Numbered from the stretch's first letter, positions 48,931 through 61,709 are shown. The stretch: DNA of 64,000 nucleotides from Paragordius varius (GCA_964247055.1 OZ176056.1:8618001-8682000), one strand, 5' to 3'. Numbers and translations: made by a program. The notes: generated by a model not told the origin, from the sequence alone.

Positions 48931-49390
48931 AATTAAATTACAACTTCCTAAAACATCCAAACCCACAAGAACAAGATTAGATTATGATACAATCGACGAC
49001 AAGTTTAGCACCGCTTTATCAAATCGTTTCGATTGTCTTGATCATAATTCCGAAAACTATCAGGATATAAACTTCTTTTGGAACGATATATATACAATCT
49101 GCCGAGACACAGCCGACGAATTCATTCGGCCTCTCAAACGCAATAAAAATAAAATAAAATTGTCAGCCAAAAGTCTCGAGATCGCAGAAAAGCGTAGAGA
49201 CTCAAAAACCAAATGCAAATGGGATAAATACAAACAACTAAACAGTGAATTTCAGAAGAGTGCAAGAGAGGACACAAATAAGTATTATGACCAACTATGT
49301 GAAAAATTAGAAACAGACGCCAAAAATAACCAAAACCTCTTTGCCCATGCAAACAATATATTCCACACAAAAAAGTTTTTTATAAGGGAC
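48931..49390 (+). pseudogene. LINE linker region between endonuclease and reverse transcriptase
   Basis: This lysine-rich, probably helical stretch (K-L-R-I-K-L-Q-L-P-K-T-S, later A-K-S-L-E-I-A-E-K-R-R-D) follows S-D-H-N-L-L. It ends in a T- and A-rich patch, where the frame shifts near 49385 to K-G-P-M-R-N-D-N-N. It corresponds to the spacer between the two enzyme domains of RTE-type ORFs. Confidence 0.65.
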
Positions 49391-49392
49391 CT

Positions 49393-51015
49393 ATGAGAAA
49401 CGACAACAACTCAATCGTCACTGAAAAAGACGAAATTCGCAAACTATGGCACAAACATATAAACAAACTATACAATGTAATTAATCCCCCAACTATTAAC
49501 GAACTTACTAAACAAAAAGAACCACCTATTATGAAAGAAGAAGTGGAACTCGCCATAAAACACTCTAGCACCGGTAAATCAGAGGGCCACAAAGACATCC
49601 CTACTGAAATAATAAAATACATTCCAATCGATATACTCAAACTTTTTCAAATCATATTTGAGATGGAAAAAATTCCTGAGGATTGGTGTACATCCATTAT
49701 GATTCCGATTTTAAAAAAAGGGTAACCCAGAACTGTGTGACAACTATCGCACCATAGCGCTCATAAACCAGGTGTCCAAAGTTTTTCTAAAAATAAAACA
49801 ATTTCGTCTAAATTCCATTCTTGACCCCGAAATATCCACGATTCAGGCTGGTTTTCGAAAAGGTAGAGGATGCCGAGATATGATATGTAACATGAGGTGG
49901 ATAATCGAGAAACACATCGAATTTAACAAAGAATTGCATATGTGCTTTGTCGATTTTTCCAAAGCATTTGATTCCATCCAGCACAATAAACTACGGAAAG
50001 CTCTAAAACAACTCGGAGTATCAACACATTTAATCAACATAGTATTTTCAATTTATTCAAATTTCATGGCTGTAGTATCTACACCATACGGTATATCTGA
50101 CCCATGTAGGGTACAAGTCGGCCTCCATCAAGGATGCGTTTTATCACCAATTCTTTTTAACGCATACCTGGCATTATAAGAAATATCCCACAAACTTACG
50201 GCATCAACGTAGGTGGGAACCTACTTACATCCGTTCACTACGCGGATGATACAGTCTTATTCGCAGACAGTCTAGACACATTATCGCAAGCTTTGCAAGT
50301 GTTTACAACTGAATGCAATAAATTTGGATTAAATATCAATTTAAAAAAAACAAAAGTCATGCAAATAAATCCGGCTCAAACCAATCCAATAATCCTCAGC
50401 GGCAACCAGATCGAAACAGTTAGCAGCTACACGTACTTAGGTAGCATTATTAATAATGAGAACAACTCTACGCCTGAAATAAAGCGAAGAATTGCTATTG
50501 CTAAAGCAGTAACTTTTAAATACAACAGGATTTGGATGTCACATGACATTAAACTACAAACCAAAATCAGATTAATCAAAGCTACAGTTTTCCCCACATT
50601 CATGTATGGGGGGGGGGGGGGGGAAAGCTGGACACTGAAAAAATATGATGAACGTCTAATAAATTCTTTCGAATTATGGGTTTGGAGAAAACTTCTTCAA
50701 ACAAAATGGACAGACAAAGTTTCAAACACCACCATTCTAAATAAAATAAACCCAGAAATGTCACTTCTTGGCAGCTTAACACGGCAAAAACTCTCCTTCT
50801 TCGGGCACATCATGAGATTCAGCTCACTCGAAAAATCACTGATGCTGGGGAAAGTGAGTGGTGCCCGAAAAAGAGGGAGTAGACGAACTCGTTGGATGGA
50901 TAACATCCTTAAAGAAACCAACCTATCCTTATCCGACCTAAACACCAAAACCGGAAATCGCAATGAATGGAGAAGCTATATTTTCAATGTTGCAATTAGT
51001 CGGAATCCACTTTAG
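49393..51015 (+). pseudogene. LINE reverse transcriptase and C-terminal domain
   Basis: Motifs appear in order across three frames. They are IPEDWCTSIMIPILKKG; N-P-E-L-C-D-N-Y-R-T-I-A-L-I-N (after the shift near 49720); QAGFRKGRGCRDMI; C-F-V-D-F-S-K-A-F-D (motif A); L-H-Q-G-C-V-L-S-P-I-L-F-N (motif B); Y-A-D-D (50239-50250, motif C, after the shift near 50170); L-N-I-N-L-K-K-T-K-V-M; and Y-T-Y-L-G-S. The C-terminus has W-V-W-R-K-L-L-Q, L-S-F-F-G-H-I-M-R and T-R-W-M-D-N-I, a tail common in RTE-like elements. A run of 16 G (50608-50623) replaces the usual Y-G-C-E-S-W with Y-G-G-G-G-G-E-S-W. The stop is at 51013-51015. Confidence 0.85.
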
Positions 51016-51034
51016 CAAACAACAACAACAACAA
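51015..51034 (+). repeat. CAA microsatellite tail of the LINE
   Basis: CAAACAACAACAACAACA lies just after the LINE stop codon and ends at the host sequence. RTE-type elements characteristically end in short tandem repeats rather than poly(A). Confidence 0.8.
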
Positions 51035-51235
51035 TGATTTATATTAGCCCAAAAACACCTAATTTATTTGTAGGATGAATTTGAATTGTTCAAGGGTGAA
51101 TTTTATCTTAATGGTATAAAAAATATCATTCTTTAATGTATATATCTTGATTGAAAAATGTATAAGGCAGGGTTTTTTTATTTTTAAGGCATATAATAAA
51201 AAATTTATTTGCATTTATTATGGTAATTGGTGGAT

Positions 51236-51608
51236 ATCTTACAGTAAAAACTGAAATTATACGAAAAAAAAGTAAAAATATAAAGACAAATATTTTTTTC
51301 TAAAAGACAACTATACTTTTGAAATCTTATTTTATATAAATCATTGGAATTGTAAAATATGATATAGAGATATAAGGTAATACTATCCATTATATATTTT
51401 TTGATTATAATTAAATAATTTATTTAGAAAAGTCTAAGGTTTAAAAAAGTATGATTGTCTTTTGAAAAGAATAATTATCTTTATGTATTTACGTTGAGTC
51501 CGTATAATTCAATTTTACTGTAAAAAATTGCGATTGAGCAAGTATGGTTGATTCTTAAAAAAATATTTATCTTTATATTTTACATCCGTATAATTTCAAT
51601 TACTGTAA
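51236..51608. repeat. ~80-bp repeat cluster with internal deletion, unit 3
   Basis: The cluster lacks 169 bp present in units 1 and 2. The join is exactly at TACAGTAAAAACTG, which occurs twice in the parent arrangement. Confidence 0.7.
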
Positions 51609-51815
51609 AATCGTGGAAGTAGCGCACATTATGTTTTGTAAAATATTTTCAGTAAAAATTAATGCCCAAAATAAAATATATTGTAACTATATCTGATCAA
51701 AATAACCCTTGTAAAAAATTTCATTTTTAATTGTACATTTTAATTTTTGCCCTACTAAAAAGGACTAGTTATCCTGAATTAAACGATGCCGAGATTTAGC
51801 AATCAAATTGAAAAA

Positions 51816-52201
51816 CAATTTAGATCGAAAGTTCGGACAAATATTCGGGGCAAACCTATAAATATCTATAGTTTCGGGAAAAATGAAATTAAAAATTATA
51901 CCATTTGCAAGTTGGTCATTTAACACTTCAAATTGGTTTTAACATTAAGTTTTAAAATACTTTTGGAAAACAACATTTCTAACAAAAAAATATTTTTAGA
52001 TTATGATTTTGAATGCAAAAATATGTAATAAAAAACAGATTATAAGATAAATCAGTATGTAAATTATGGTAAGCAAAAAATGTTTAATCAATTTTAATTG
52101 TTAAATGACCAACTTGAGCAAATGGTATTAACTTTTTTATTTCATGCGAAACTATAGAATTTATAAATTTAAATACTAATGTGAACCATTGATCTCAATT
52201 G
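51816..52201. mobile_element. MITE with long inverted repeats, unit 3
   Basis: Counterpart of 4706-5090. Confidence 0.65.
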
Positions 52202-52899
52202 TTAAAATAAAAAAATTTATGCAAAATTTTCTTAAAAATATTTTTTCCACAAATATCTAAAAACCATAAAACTCATCCAGTTAATAAAATAAAACTGTTG
52301 AATAATAAATTATTAATGATTGTGTAGCATCAAAAAATTGTCATTCGATTGTTTGTAAATATAATCCTAATTAGTGAAACGTAAATAAATGATAACTACT
52401 ATATAAAGGTTAAAAAAATTTGAGATGTGTTGGTTAAAAACTTGGTAAATTATGATAATTAAAATTGAAAACCCATACCACAATTATTTAATTATTTGAT
52501 GGTAAAGTGCGTCGGTTTAAATCGTGTAGCTCCGAGAACTCTATGAAAAATTTCAGAATTTGTTAAGTTTTACATTTGCAACTCGTTGCATTTTAAAAAA
52601 AATAATCAAATTTAAACTGTTATATGACCTTTAAATGGGTCATTTTTTGTATTTTTAAAATATTAATTATTAAATGCCTATTTTTGAATTAATTTTTTAA
52701 AAAACCAGCGCCCCTTCAACTATGGGGCCAGGTGCTTCAGCCCCCTTTCTCCCCGATCTAGCTACAACATTTTTCCAAGTATTTCCGCATGAAACTTTTA
52801 GCTATCGAATGATATATGATTCTTAAAGAAATTTTTGATTGCCATTTTCGGCAAAGAAAGTTAAAAAACATTAACATTTATATATATTATATGACATAC

Positions 52900-53814
52900 C
52901 TCCCAAGTCAATGAGCAGTGTTTTAGTCCGGTTTTTGGAAAGATTTTCCCAGCCTGTTATATTTTTAAGTCCCGAATGGTAGGCTGAGAAGTAATGTAAT
53001 GCTGGTAAATTCGACAACTCTGAAATATTTAAGGAATCAAATCGATTGTAATTCAAAATTATTTGTTCAATTGATTCATTATATGCAACGTTTGTAAAGT
53101 CAACGGAGGTGATATTACTTTTGATATAAAGGGTTTTTAAATGGGGCCATTTTACAATCGGTTTCAAATCTCTCAACCCCCAAACATATAATTCTAAAAA
53201 TTCAATATTATTTGATTTCATAAATATGTCGGGAGTAACCGTAAAAAAGGTGAGGGTCAAAGATTTTAGGGTTTTAGGGAAATATTGTGCGGAGTTTATT
53301 AAGTTTGTATCACGACGACTCATAGTTCTGCCTTTTATGGTTAAGGAGCGAATCATAGGGAATTTTCGCAATATGTCAGATAAATCATAATGATCTTCCG
53401 ACGCGTACAAAATCACTTCTTTGCGTTTAAATTTTTAGCACCAAAAGTTTTTGTGTATGTAATCACCTCAAGAGTTTCCAATCTAGGCAAATAAGCTTGC
53501 ATGGCACTATCATTTGTTGCGTATAGAGTTAATCTCTTTATGCTTGAGTGATTAATATGACCTACCAAACTAACTTTTTCAAGGTATTAAGTTACGTTTT
53601 GCAACATTGGAAAGAGATGTAAGATGGTCCAATTGAAATCTTTCCCAAAACCTAATATTTTAAGATCAATCGATTCAACCATTGTATGTGTCGAAGACAA
53701 TACCTTTAACAACTCATATGTATGATTAATATTTGCATCGTAATCTCGATTGGATATTTTAATATTCCGTAAAGTGAATCCCTCATTCAAAATGTATTGC
53801 GTTGGTGGATAGCA
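52900..53814 (-). pseudogene. Main LRR exon, unit 3
   Basis: Same extent as in unit 2. The switch to near-perfect identity with unit 2 occurs inside this exon, near 53035-53040; the last few private differences are just downstream in gene order (for example 52956 and 53033). Confidence 0.75.
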
Positions 53815-53971
53815 CTTGAATGTACTGGTCATTTAGAACAAAAAGATTTATAATTTTAAACATCATGTAAATGGTTCATCTGATTTATATGAAGTTGTGA
53901 GTCACATGTGTTAATTTTAATTCTTCGACTGTGCATAGCAAAATAGATAATAAACAGAGCAAAATATTTAT

Positions 53972-54200
53972 ATATGCTAAGCAATTTGGCTGTTTTAAAA
54001 TATAAAGATTGCATCTAATTTTAACATAACGTAAATAGTATAGTCTAAATTCTTTAAATATAAGGCTTAAAATGCGGCCTCCGTTTTATAAAGTTGCGAC
54101 CGTAAATATTATCCCGTCAGCAGACAGAACCGTCAATAATTCAAATATAATTGATTGAAAGCAAGTATGATCGCAATCAGAAAAATATTTATAAGTAAAG
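53972..54200. other. Upstream flank of the LRR gene, unit 3
   Basis: Counterpart of 6904-7139 and identical to unit 2 as far as I can see. Confidence 0.3.
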
Positions 54201-54867
54201 GGTGGTGAGAAACTCAAATTCGAAGGCTTGAGGCCTTCTTCTCAAATGGCAACAAGGGATGGGGACATGAATGAAACCAAGCAGCAAGGATTGCCGGTTT
54301 GAAGGAGCGAACTGATTACGAGGTAAATATATTGTTTAGGTGTATTGGGAGAAACTTTATTGGGGAGGCGTTCACGACGGAGCTGTGCAAAGGAGCTACC
54401 CAACCAGAAGCCCTGAATCGAGGTCCTGGACTTGGGAATGGCCTATCAATGGGATGACATATGGAAAAGAGGTAAACCTAATGTTTAGGTGGGGGGATTC
54501 TTGAGACGGAGCTTGTCAAGCCAGCACTACCCCTGATGATCAAAACAAGCTACTTGGGAGCAGGCTTGGTTGTTGGATGGCGACTTGCTCGGATCAAACA
54601 ACACTGCTACTTGGAGGATGGCATTCTGTTGAATGCACAACTCTCATTTTACTTGTGGAGAGTTTTTGGGCCAAATGACTCTCTAGTGGGAGAATATTTC
54701 CTCCTTTGGGGAAATCAACTCTTGTTATTTTGAGAGAGTTGTTTTCTCCAAACGTGTGAAGGAGGAGGATTTATTTCTCCCATTAGAGAGTGAGTCAGGC
54801 CCCCAAGTCCAAAATTTTATTTTGAGCACTCTTACTCCCGGACGCTCAAAATAAAATTTTGGACTTA
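54201..54867. mobile_element. GC-richer foldback island, unit 3
   Basis: Same as the unit 2 island (28550-29216), with foldback 54678-54793 and perfect 23-bp arms 54805-54827 and 54844-54866. Confidence 0.45.
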
Positions 54868-55875
54868 GAATATTTTTTAATTTTTTTTTCTCGCCCTTTG
54901 GGGGGGGGGGGGGTTATATATATTTATTTATATTTTTTAATTTTTTTTTCAAAAAATATAAGATAAAGTAAGCATTATTTATTGACAATAATTATATAAA
55001 ATATTCATTTTTCTGTTTGTTTTCATTCTTGTCTTGTTGGTTATTAATGATTAACGTTTTGAGATTATGGTTTGATTGGATTCGTATTTTTGTCATTCAT
55101 GATCAACGTTTTAAGATGGTTTCATTGCATTATTCATGTATTTTCTGAATCTATAAAAATTAATAAACATTAGTTTTAGAGATTAAATTTTCAATGTTAT
55201 CATAACCTAATTTAAACTAGTAAATCAAATTTTAAATAATTTTTACAATTATTGTCAATTAATTAGCATCTAGAAATTATTAGGAGGTTTAGAGCACTTT
55301 TTTTTTATAAATTTTGACGTATGAGCCATTTATTTATATAATAAAATCTTTATTTTAAGATTTAGAGATATTAGCTGTAAACTAACTAATTTTAGCGGTT
55401 AATATTCAATATTAATTCTAAAATCACAATGATTAAAAATTTATTAAAGATGATAAACCTATCCTTAATCTAAGAAATACACCGACTTTAACCCTTAATC
55501 TAAGCCTAACCCACAAGTTTGAAAGCCTTTAATTGTTAACCTAAACCGCAATAAAATGAGTTTCAAAAAAATATTTTTATTCTTTTGAATAAAATAATAT
55601 CAGCTATTTACAAAAAAATAACTGTTTATAAATATGATCTTCTATTAATTTTGTGGTTTTTAAATAATATTCAGACATATGCGGACTCTTTTACTTAGAT
55701 ATCAAATATCATAAAACAAACATAGTGTTAGGGTCAAAACAAATTTAGGAAGGCAATAATATCCTACCTATTATAAAATTATTTATTCAATGATTAAAAA
55801 ACAAGTATTTCATTCAATAATTAACTACAATGGGATCAATTTAAATAATTCCTCTTATCAATTAATTAAAAAGAA
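54868..55875. other. AT-rich spacer, unit 3
   Basis: The G-run near 54900 is one base longer than in unit 2. Copy A of the 3.44-kb duplication begins at 55087. Confidence 0.4.
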
Positions 55876-55984
55876 ATGCGTGGGTCTCGGCCTGCTTCGC
55901 AGCCCGAGGAAGTCCTGCGGACTTCTTTAAGGAAATGAACCAACTCCAATCCCTAACCCTAGCCCACAAACTCGAAACCCTAAA
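55876..55984 (+). repeat. Dispersed two-hairpin repeat, unit 3 copy A
   Basis: Counterpart of 30224-30330. Confidence 0.75.
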
Positions 55985-56115
55985 AGTTTTTTACCCCTTA
56001 TTGTAAAATAAATTTTTGCTAAATACCTTAAAATCCCTACCATTAAAAAGCCATTGATCATGTGTTTAGTATGTTTATTACATGTAAACCATAAAATAAA
56101 ACAGTTTAATTAGCA

Positions 56116-56322
56116 ATGTTTACTAGAAATCAAGAGAAAAGGCCATTCATTAAAAGCAAAAATATTTTAAGATTAAATGATCAAGAACTATTACATGAAA
56201 ACGAACATAATAGAAAGCATTATCAATTACAATATCCATTTAAATGGTTGCTTATTTCATACCATAGTAGGGCAATTCTCAACACAGTAGTGTATGGAAA
56301 AACCATACAAAGACTTCAATAA
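56116..56322 (+). CDS. 68-codon ORF, unit 3 copy A
   Basis: Identical protein to the unit 2 copies; the 3' third lies in a MITE arm (56227-56417). Confidence 0.25.
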   Translation: MFTRNQEKRPFIKSKNILRLNDQELLHENEHNRKHYQLQYPFKWLLISYHSRAILNTVVYGKTIQRLQ

Positions 56323-59317
56323 ACCATTATTTTCTTCCTTTTTTCCATACAGTACTGTTGTGTTGCAATTTGCCTTACTATTATAGAAATAAGCAACCAT
56401 TAAAACATATATTGTAATATAAATTTAAATTAACTGAACACGTTTGAAAAACATCGCCATAGAGATAAAAGTATTTATCGACAATAATTAAAGAAAATTC
56501 TTAAAGAGATATAAATTAAAATGACAAATAAGACCATTGTTCAAAGTTATTTCAAAAAATGTAATTTATTCAAAAAATTCATTAATAAACTATAAGTATA
56601 TTATATATTATTTAAATTATGGTATAAATTTATCACCTAATCAATAAAAGTGAATCAAAATATTATTCAATAAACTTGGGATTTATAAGAAAATAAAAAT
56701 AAAAACATTTTACAATAATTTAAATTAATGAATTATTAGTGATAAAAAGGTAAGTATTCTAATATATTCATTAAAATTAGTTATTTATAATATAATTATT
56801 TATAAAAATTACTAAACTAAAAAGAGGTATATTATCTATTTTCTAAATAAAAAACAGCTGAAAAAACTAGTTACCAAAATTTTAATATTAAACTTAAAAT
56901 TAATGAAATTTTAAATATACAAAAAATCATTAGTTAAAAAGTCTTTAATTTAAATTTGTTTATAATTGGTGATAAAAAATTTAATTTATATTAATTTTAT
57001 TTTTACGTTTGACAAATATTACTTGTAGTAATCAAAAATATAATTATCTAAACAGCTGACCATGAAAATTGGTTATTTAATACACTGTAAGACAGAAAAA
57101 CAGATAAATACAATAAAGTTGATAATATTTAAAAAAAGAGATTCTTATCAATAGATTACTATAGAAATATTCTAAATTAGTTGTTTGTTGTTCTTATATC
57201 TTAGCAAAAATTCTTTAAGAGCCAAAATTTTGAAAAACTCAGGTAACTTTATAAAAAAATATTTAAATAATGGTTAAGATATACCATAATAACTTTTGAG
57301 ATTTTGACTTTTCCGCGCACACAATGTTCAGAAACCACATCATTCTAATTGAATATAAAATAATGTTTAATAATTAAATGAATATTTTTTCTTTAACAGA
57401 AATGCTGGTTGTTATATAGTTTTTTCAATCATAGTTAACGGTTTATTAATGATATTTAGCGTTGTTTTAAAAAAATGCGTTCACAAAAACATTATAGCGG
57501 TTATTTTCATTTATTACTAATTAACAAAAAATAAATAAATTGATTAATATTTAGCTTTTTTAGGAAAAAAACAAATTAACTATTTATTTCTAATAAAATT
57601 TAGCGTTTTTTGATGAAAATTAGGTTAAATGTAATCATTTATATAAGAATGAAAAACATAGTTTTGAAAATATCAAAAACAAACAGCTGTTACGGCTAAT
57701 TCAATTAAATTGAAAAAAACATATATATTTAGCTAAAATTCTGCTAAAAAAATTTTTTTTATACTGCCCTGTAGTTTTTCAAAATTATCTTACAGTAATT
57801 TATATCAGCTGATTTTTAATAAATATTGGAGAATAATTATTAAATTTGGCTGTTTTAATAAAAAAATAGTAATTGCATAATTTGGCTGTAGTTAAAAAAT
57901 TTTATAAAAAAAATATCAGTTTTTAATTATAATTGAACTGTATTATAAAGGATATCAACATAACTCTCCTATTAGAAATAGTTAGGGGTTTATTGGTATA
58001 TAACTATATTATTAAAATCCAACTGTTTATTAGCGATTAAATAACTTATAAAATCAGGATTTTAATTAGGTTATTTATATGCAAATTCAAATTTTTAAAA
58101 GGAGCTCTGTTTTAGAGTTTTTTTCAAAAAATATAAGCTAATTAACGGGTATAAAATTTAAACTGTTTTTAATAAAATTAACTTTTAAAGGGCTTTTTAC
58201 AAAAAATTACCCTTTAAAACCAAAAAATTAATTAACATTTTTATAAATGGCATTGTGATAATTTAATAATGTAAAAATAAATACCAAATTTCAATATATA
58301 TTCAAGCCAAACGTTTTCCATTACGATTCATTTAAGTTTTTGCGAATTCAGGCAACGCATTTCTAAATTAATATAAGGTATATATTATACATTGCTATAT
58401 TAAAATGTATATATTAATAGTATTATAATAAATTAACTGTTTGAATAAATAAACTGTATAAATCATAAATATTTCACTTTTAATATAAATCAACTGTTAT
58501 AGTTGAATCAGTATAAATAAATCATAAATTTTTGTCATTCATGATCAACGTTTTAAGATGGTTTCATTGCATTATTCATGTATTTTCTGAATCTATAAAA
58601 ATTAATAAACATTAGTTTTAGAGATTAAATTTTCAATGTTATCATAACCTAATTTAAACTAGTAAATCAAATTTTAAATAATTTTTACAATTATTGTCAA
58701 TTAATTAGCATCTAGAAATTATTAGGAGGTTTAGAGCACTTTTTTTTTATAAATTTTGACGTATGAGCCATTTATTTATATAATAAAATCTTTATTTTAA
58801 GATTTAGAGATATTAGCTGTAAACTAACTAATTTTAGCGGTTAATATTCAATATTAATTCTAAAATCACAATGATTAAAAATTTATTAAAGATGATAAAC
58901 CTATCCTTAATCTAAGAAATACACCGACTTTAACCCTTAATCTAAGCCTAACCCACAAGTTTGAAAGCCTTTAATTGTTAACCTAAACCGCAATAAAATG
59001 AGTTTCAAAAAAATATTTTTATTCTTTTGAATAAAATAATATCAGCTATTTACAAAAAAATAACTGTTTATAAATATGATCTTCTATTAATTTTGTGGTT
59101 TTTAAATAATATTCAGACATATGCGGACTCTTTTACTTAGATATCAAATATCATAAAACAAACATAGTGTTAGGGTCAAAACAAATTTAGGAAGGCAATA
59201 ATATCCTACCTATTATAAAATTATTTATTCAATGATTAAAAAACAAGTATTTCATTCAATAATTAACTACAATGGGATCAATTTAAATAATTCCTCTTAT
59301 CAATTAATTAAAAAGAA

Positions 59318-59426
59318 ATGCGTGGGTCTCGGCCTGCTTCGCAGCCCGAGGAAGTCCTGCGGACTTCTTTAAGGAAATGAACCAACTCCAATCCCTAACC
59401 CTAGCCCACAAACTCGAAACCCTAAA
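59318..59426 (+). repeat. Dispersed two-hairpin repeat, unit 3 copy B
   Basis: Counterpart of 33666-33772. Confidence 0.75.
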
Positions 59427-59557
59427 AGTTTTTTACCCCTTATTGTAAAATAAATTTTTGCTAAATACCTTAAAATCCCTACCATTAAAAAGCCATTGAT
59501 CATGTGTTTAGTATGTTTATTACATGTAAACCATAAAATAAAACAGTTTAATTAGCA

Positions 59558-59764
59558 ATGTTTACTAGAAATCAAGAGAAAAGGCCATTCATTAAAAGCA
59601 AAAATATTTTAAGATTAAATGATCAAGAACTATTACATGAAAACGAACATAATAGAAAGCATTATCAATTACAATATCCATTTAAATGGTTGCTTATTTC
59701 ATACCATAGTAGGGCAATTCTCAACACAGTAGTGTATGGAAAAACCATACAAAGACTTCAATAA
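59558..59764 (+). CDS. 68-codon ORF, unit 3 copy B
   Basis: Identical protein to the unit 2 copies; the 3' third lies in a MITE arm (59669-59859). Confidence 0.25.
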   Translation: MFTRNQEKRPFIKSKNILRLNDQELLHENEHNRKHYQLQYPFKWLLISYHSRAILNTVVYGKTIQRLQ

Positions 59765-59859
59765 ACCATTATTTTCTTCCTTTTTTCCATACAGTACTGT
59801 TGTGTTGCAATTTGCCTTACTATTATAGAAATAAGCAACCATTAAAACATATATTGTAA

Positions 59860-61709
59860 TATAAATTTAAATTAACTGAACACGTTTGAAAAACATCGCC
59901 ATAGAGATAAAAGTATTTATCGACAATAATTAAAGAAAATTCTTAAAGAGATATAAATTAAAATGACAAATAAGACCATTGTTCAAAGTTATTTCAAAAA
60001 ATGTAATTTATTCAAAAAATTCATTAATAAACTATAAGTATATTATATATTATTTAAATTATGGTATAAATTTATCACCTAATCAATAAAAGTGAATCAA
60101 AATATTATTCAATAAACTTGGGATTTATAAGAAAATAAAAATAAAAACATTTTACAATAATTTAAATTAATGAATTATTAGTGATAAAAAGGTAAGTATT
60201 CTAATATATTCATTAAAATTAGTTATTTATAATATAATTATTTATAAAAATTACTAAACTAAAAAGAGGTATATTATCTATTTTCTAAATAAAAAACAGC
60301 TAAAAAAACTAGTTACCAAAATTTTAATATTAAACTTAAAATTAATGAAATTTTAAATATACAAAAAATCATTAGTTAAAAAAGTCTTTAATTTAAATTT
60401 GTTTATAATTGGTGATAAAAAATTTAATTTATATTAATTTTATTTTTACGTTTGACAAATATTACTTGTAGTAATCAAAAATTTTTATAGTTATCAAAAA
60501 TATAATTATCTAAACAGCTGACCATGAAAATTGGTTATTTAATACACTGTAAGACAGAAAAACAGATAAATACAATATTTTAAGTTGATAATATTTAAAA
60601 AAAGAGATTCTTATCAATAGATTACTATAGAAATATTCTAAATTAGTTGTTCTTATATCTTAGCAAAAATTCTTTAAGAGCCAAAATTTTGAAAAACTCA
60701 GGTAACTTTATAAAAAAATATTTAAATAATGGTTAAGATATACCATTTGACTTTTCCGCGCACACAATGTTCAGAAACCACATCATTATAATTGAATATA
60801 AAATAATGTTTAATAATTAAATGAATATTTTTTCTTTAACAGAAATGCTGGTTGTTATATAGTTTTTTCAATCATAGTTAACTGTTTATTAATGATATTT
60901 AGCGTTGTTTTAAAAAATAAATGCGTTCACAAAAACATTATAGCGGTTATTTCTTATTTATTACTAATTAACAAAAAATAAATAAATTGATTAATATTTA
61001 GCTTTTTTAGGAAAAAAACAAATTAACTATTTATTTCTAATAAAATTTAGCGTTTTTTGATGAAAATTAGGTTAAATGTAATCATTTATATAAGAATGAA
61101 AAACATAGTTTTGAAAATATCAAAAACAAACAGCTGTTACGGCTAATTCAATTAAATTGAAAAAAACATATATATTTAGCTAAAATTCTGCTAAAAATTT
61201 TTTTTTTATACTGCCCTGTAGTTTTTCAAAATTATCTTACAGTAATTTATATCAGCTGATTTTTAATAAATATTGGAGAATAATTTTTAAATTTGGCTGT
61301 TTTAATAAAAAAATAGTAATTGCATAATTTGGCTGTAGTTAAAAAATTTTATAAAAAAATATCAGTTTTTAATTATAATTGAACTGTATTATAAAGGATA
61401 TCAACATAACTCTCCTATTAGAAATAGCTAGGGGTTTATTGGTATATAACTATATTATTAAAATCCAACTGTTTCTAAGCAATTAAATAACTTATAAAAC
61501 CAAGGTTTTAATTAGGTTATTTATATGCATATTCAAATTTTTAAAAGGAGCTCTGTTTTAGAGTTTTTTTAAAAAATATAAGCTAATTAACGGGTATAAA
61601 AATTTAAGCTTTTTACAAAAAATTTACTCTTTAAAAACCTAATTAATCAATTTTTTTTATAAATGTGGCATTTGGATAATTAAAGTAAAAATAAATACCA
61701 AATTCCGAA
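59860..61709. other. AT-rich spacer with CAGCTG boxes, unit 3 copy B
   Basis: Counterpart of 34208-36057; no coding signal. Confidence 0.4.

Larger units (their letters stand above)
47986..51032 (+). mobile_element. RTE-like LINE, near full length, frameshifted
   Basis: This 3.05-kb non-LTR retrotransposon has one endonuclease plus reverse transcriptase ORF, a 5' UTR of about 194 bp, and a 3' UTR of about 17 bp ending in a CAA repeat. Such compactness and a microsatellite tail are typical of the RTE clade. The boundaries come from comparison with the empty sites in units 1 and 2 (CATATGATTA | AATGATTTATA). The flanks share at most one base, so there is no real target-site duplication. The ORF is broken by four single-base frameshifts, mostly in or near homopolymers (about 48892, 49385, 49720, 50170), plus a 16-G run. 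It lies opposite in strand to the host LRR gene. Confidence 0.85.
47790..51145. mobile_element. MITE-like element interrupted by the LINE, unit 3
   Basis: The left arm is about 47790-47868 and the right arm about 51071-51145, now separated by the LINE. The element is otherwise the counterpart of 3556-3840. Confidence 0.65.
46918..53971 (-). pseudogene. LRR gene, three exons, unit 3 copy, with a LINE in intron 2
   Basis: Exons are 1 at 53971-53906, 2 at 53814-52900 and 3 at 47099-46918. Intron 2 is enlarged to about 5.8 kb by the LINE at 47986-51032. Splice sites are intact (GTATGT donor at 52899). Lesions match unit 2: a stop at 53587-53589 and a one-base loss near 53422. Exon 3 carries two replacements (N-K-L to N-Q-L, R-S-V to R-S-D) but no frame break. 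Gene family and caveats as in unit 1. Confidence 0.7.
55087..58528 (+). repeat. 3.44-kb duplication copy A, unit 3
   Basis: Nearly identical to 29435-32876. I noticed one substitution (about 58329) and a homopolymer shift near 57750. Confidence 0.9.

Noticed and set aside
49134-49370. - strand ORFs inside the LINE (also 48560, 49380, 49843, 50600, 50697)
   Set aside because: All are antisense shadows of the endonuclease/reverse transcriptase ORF.
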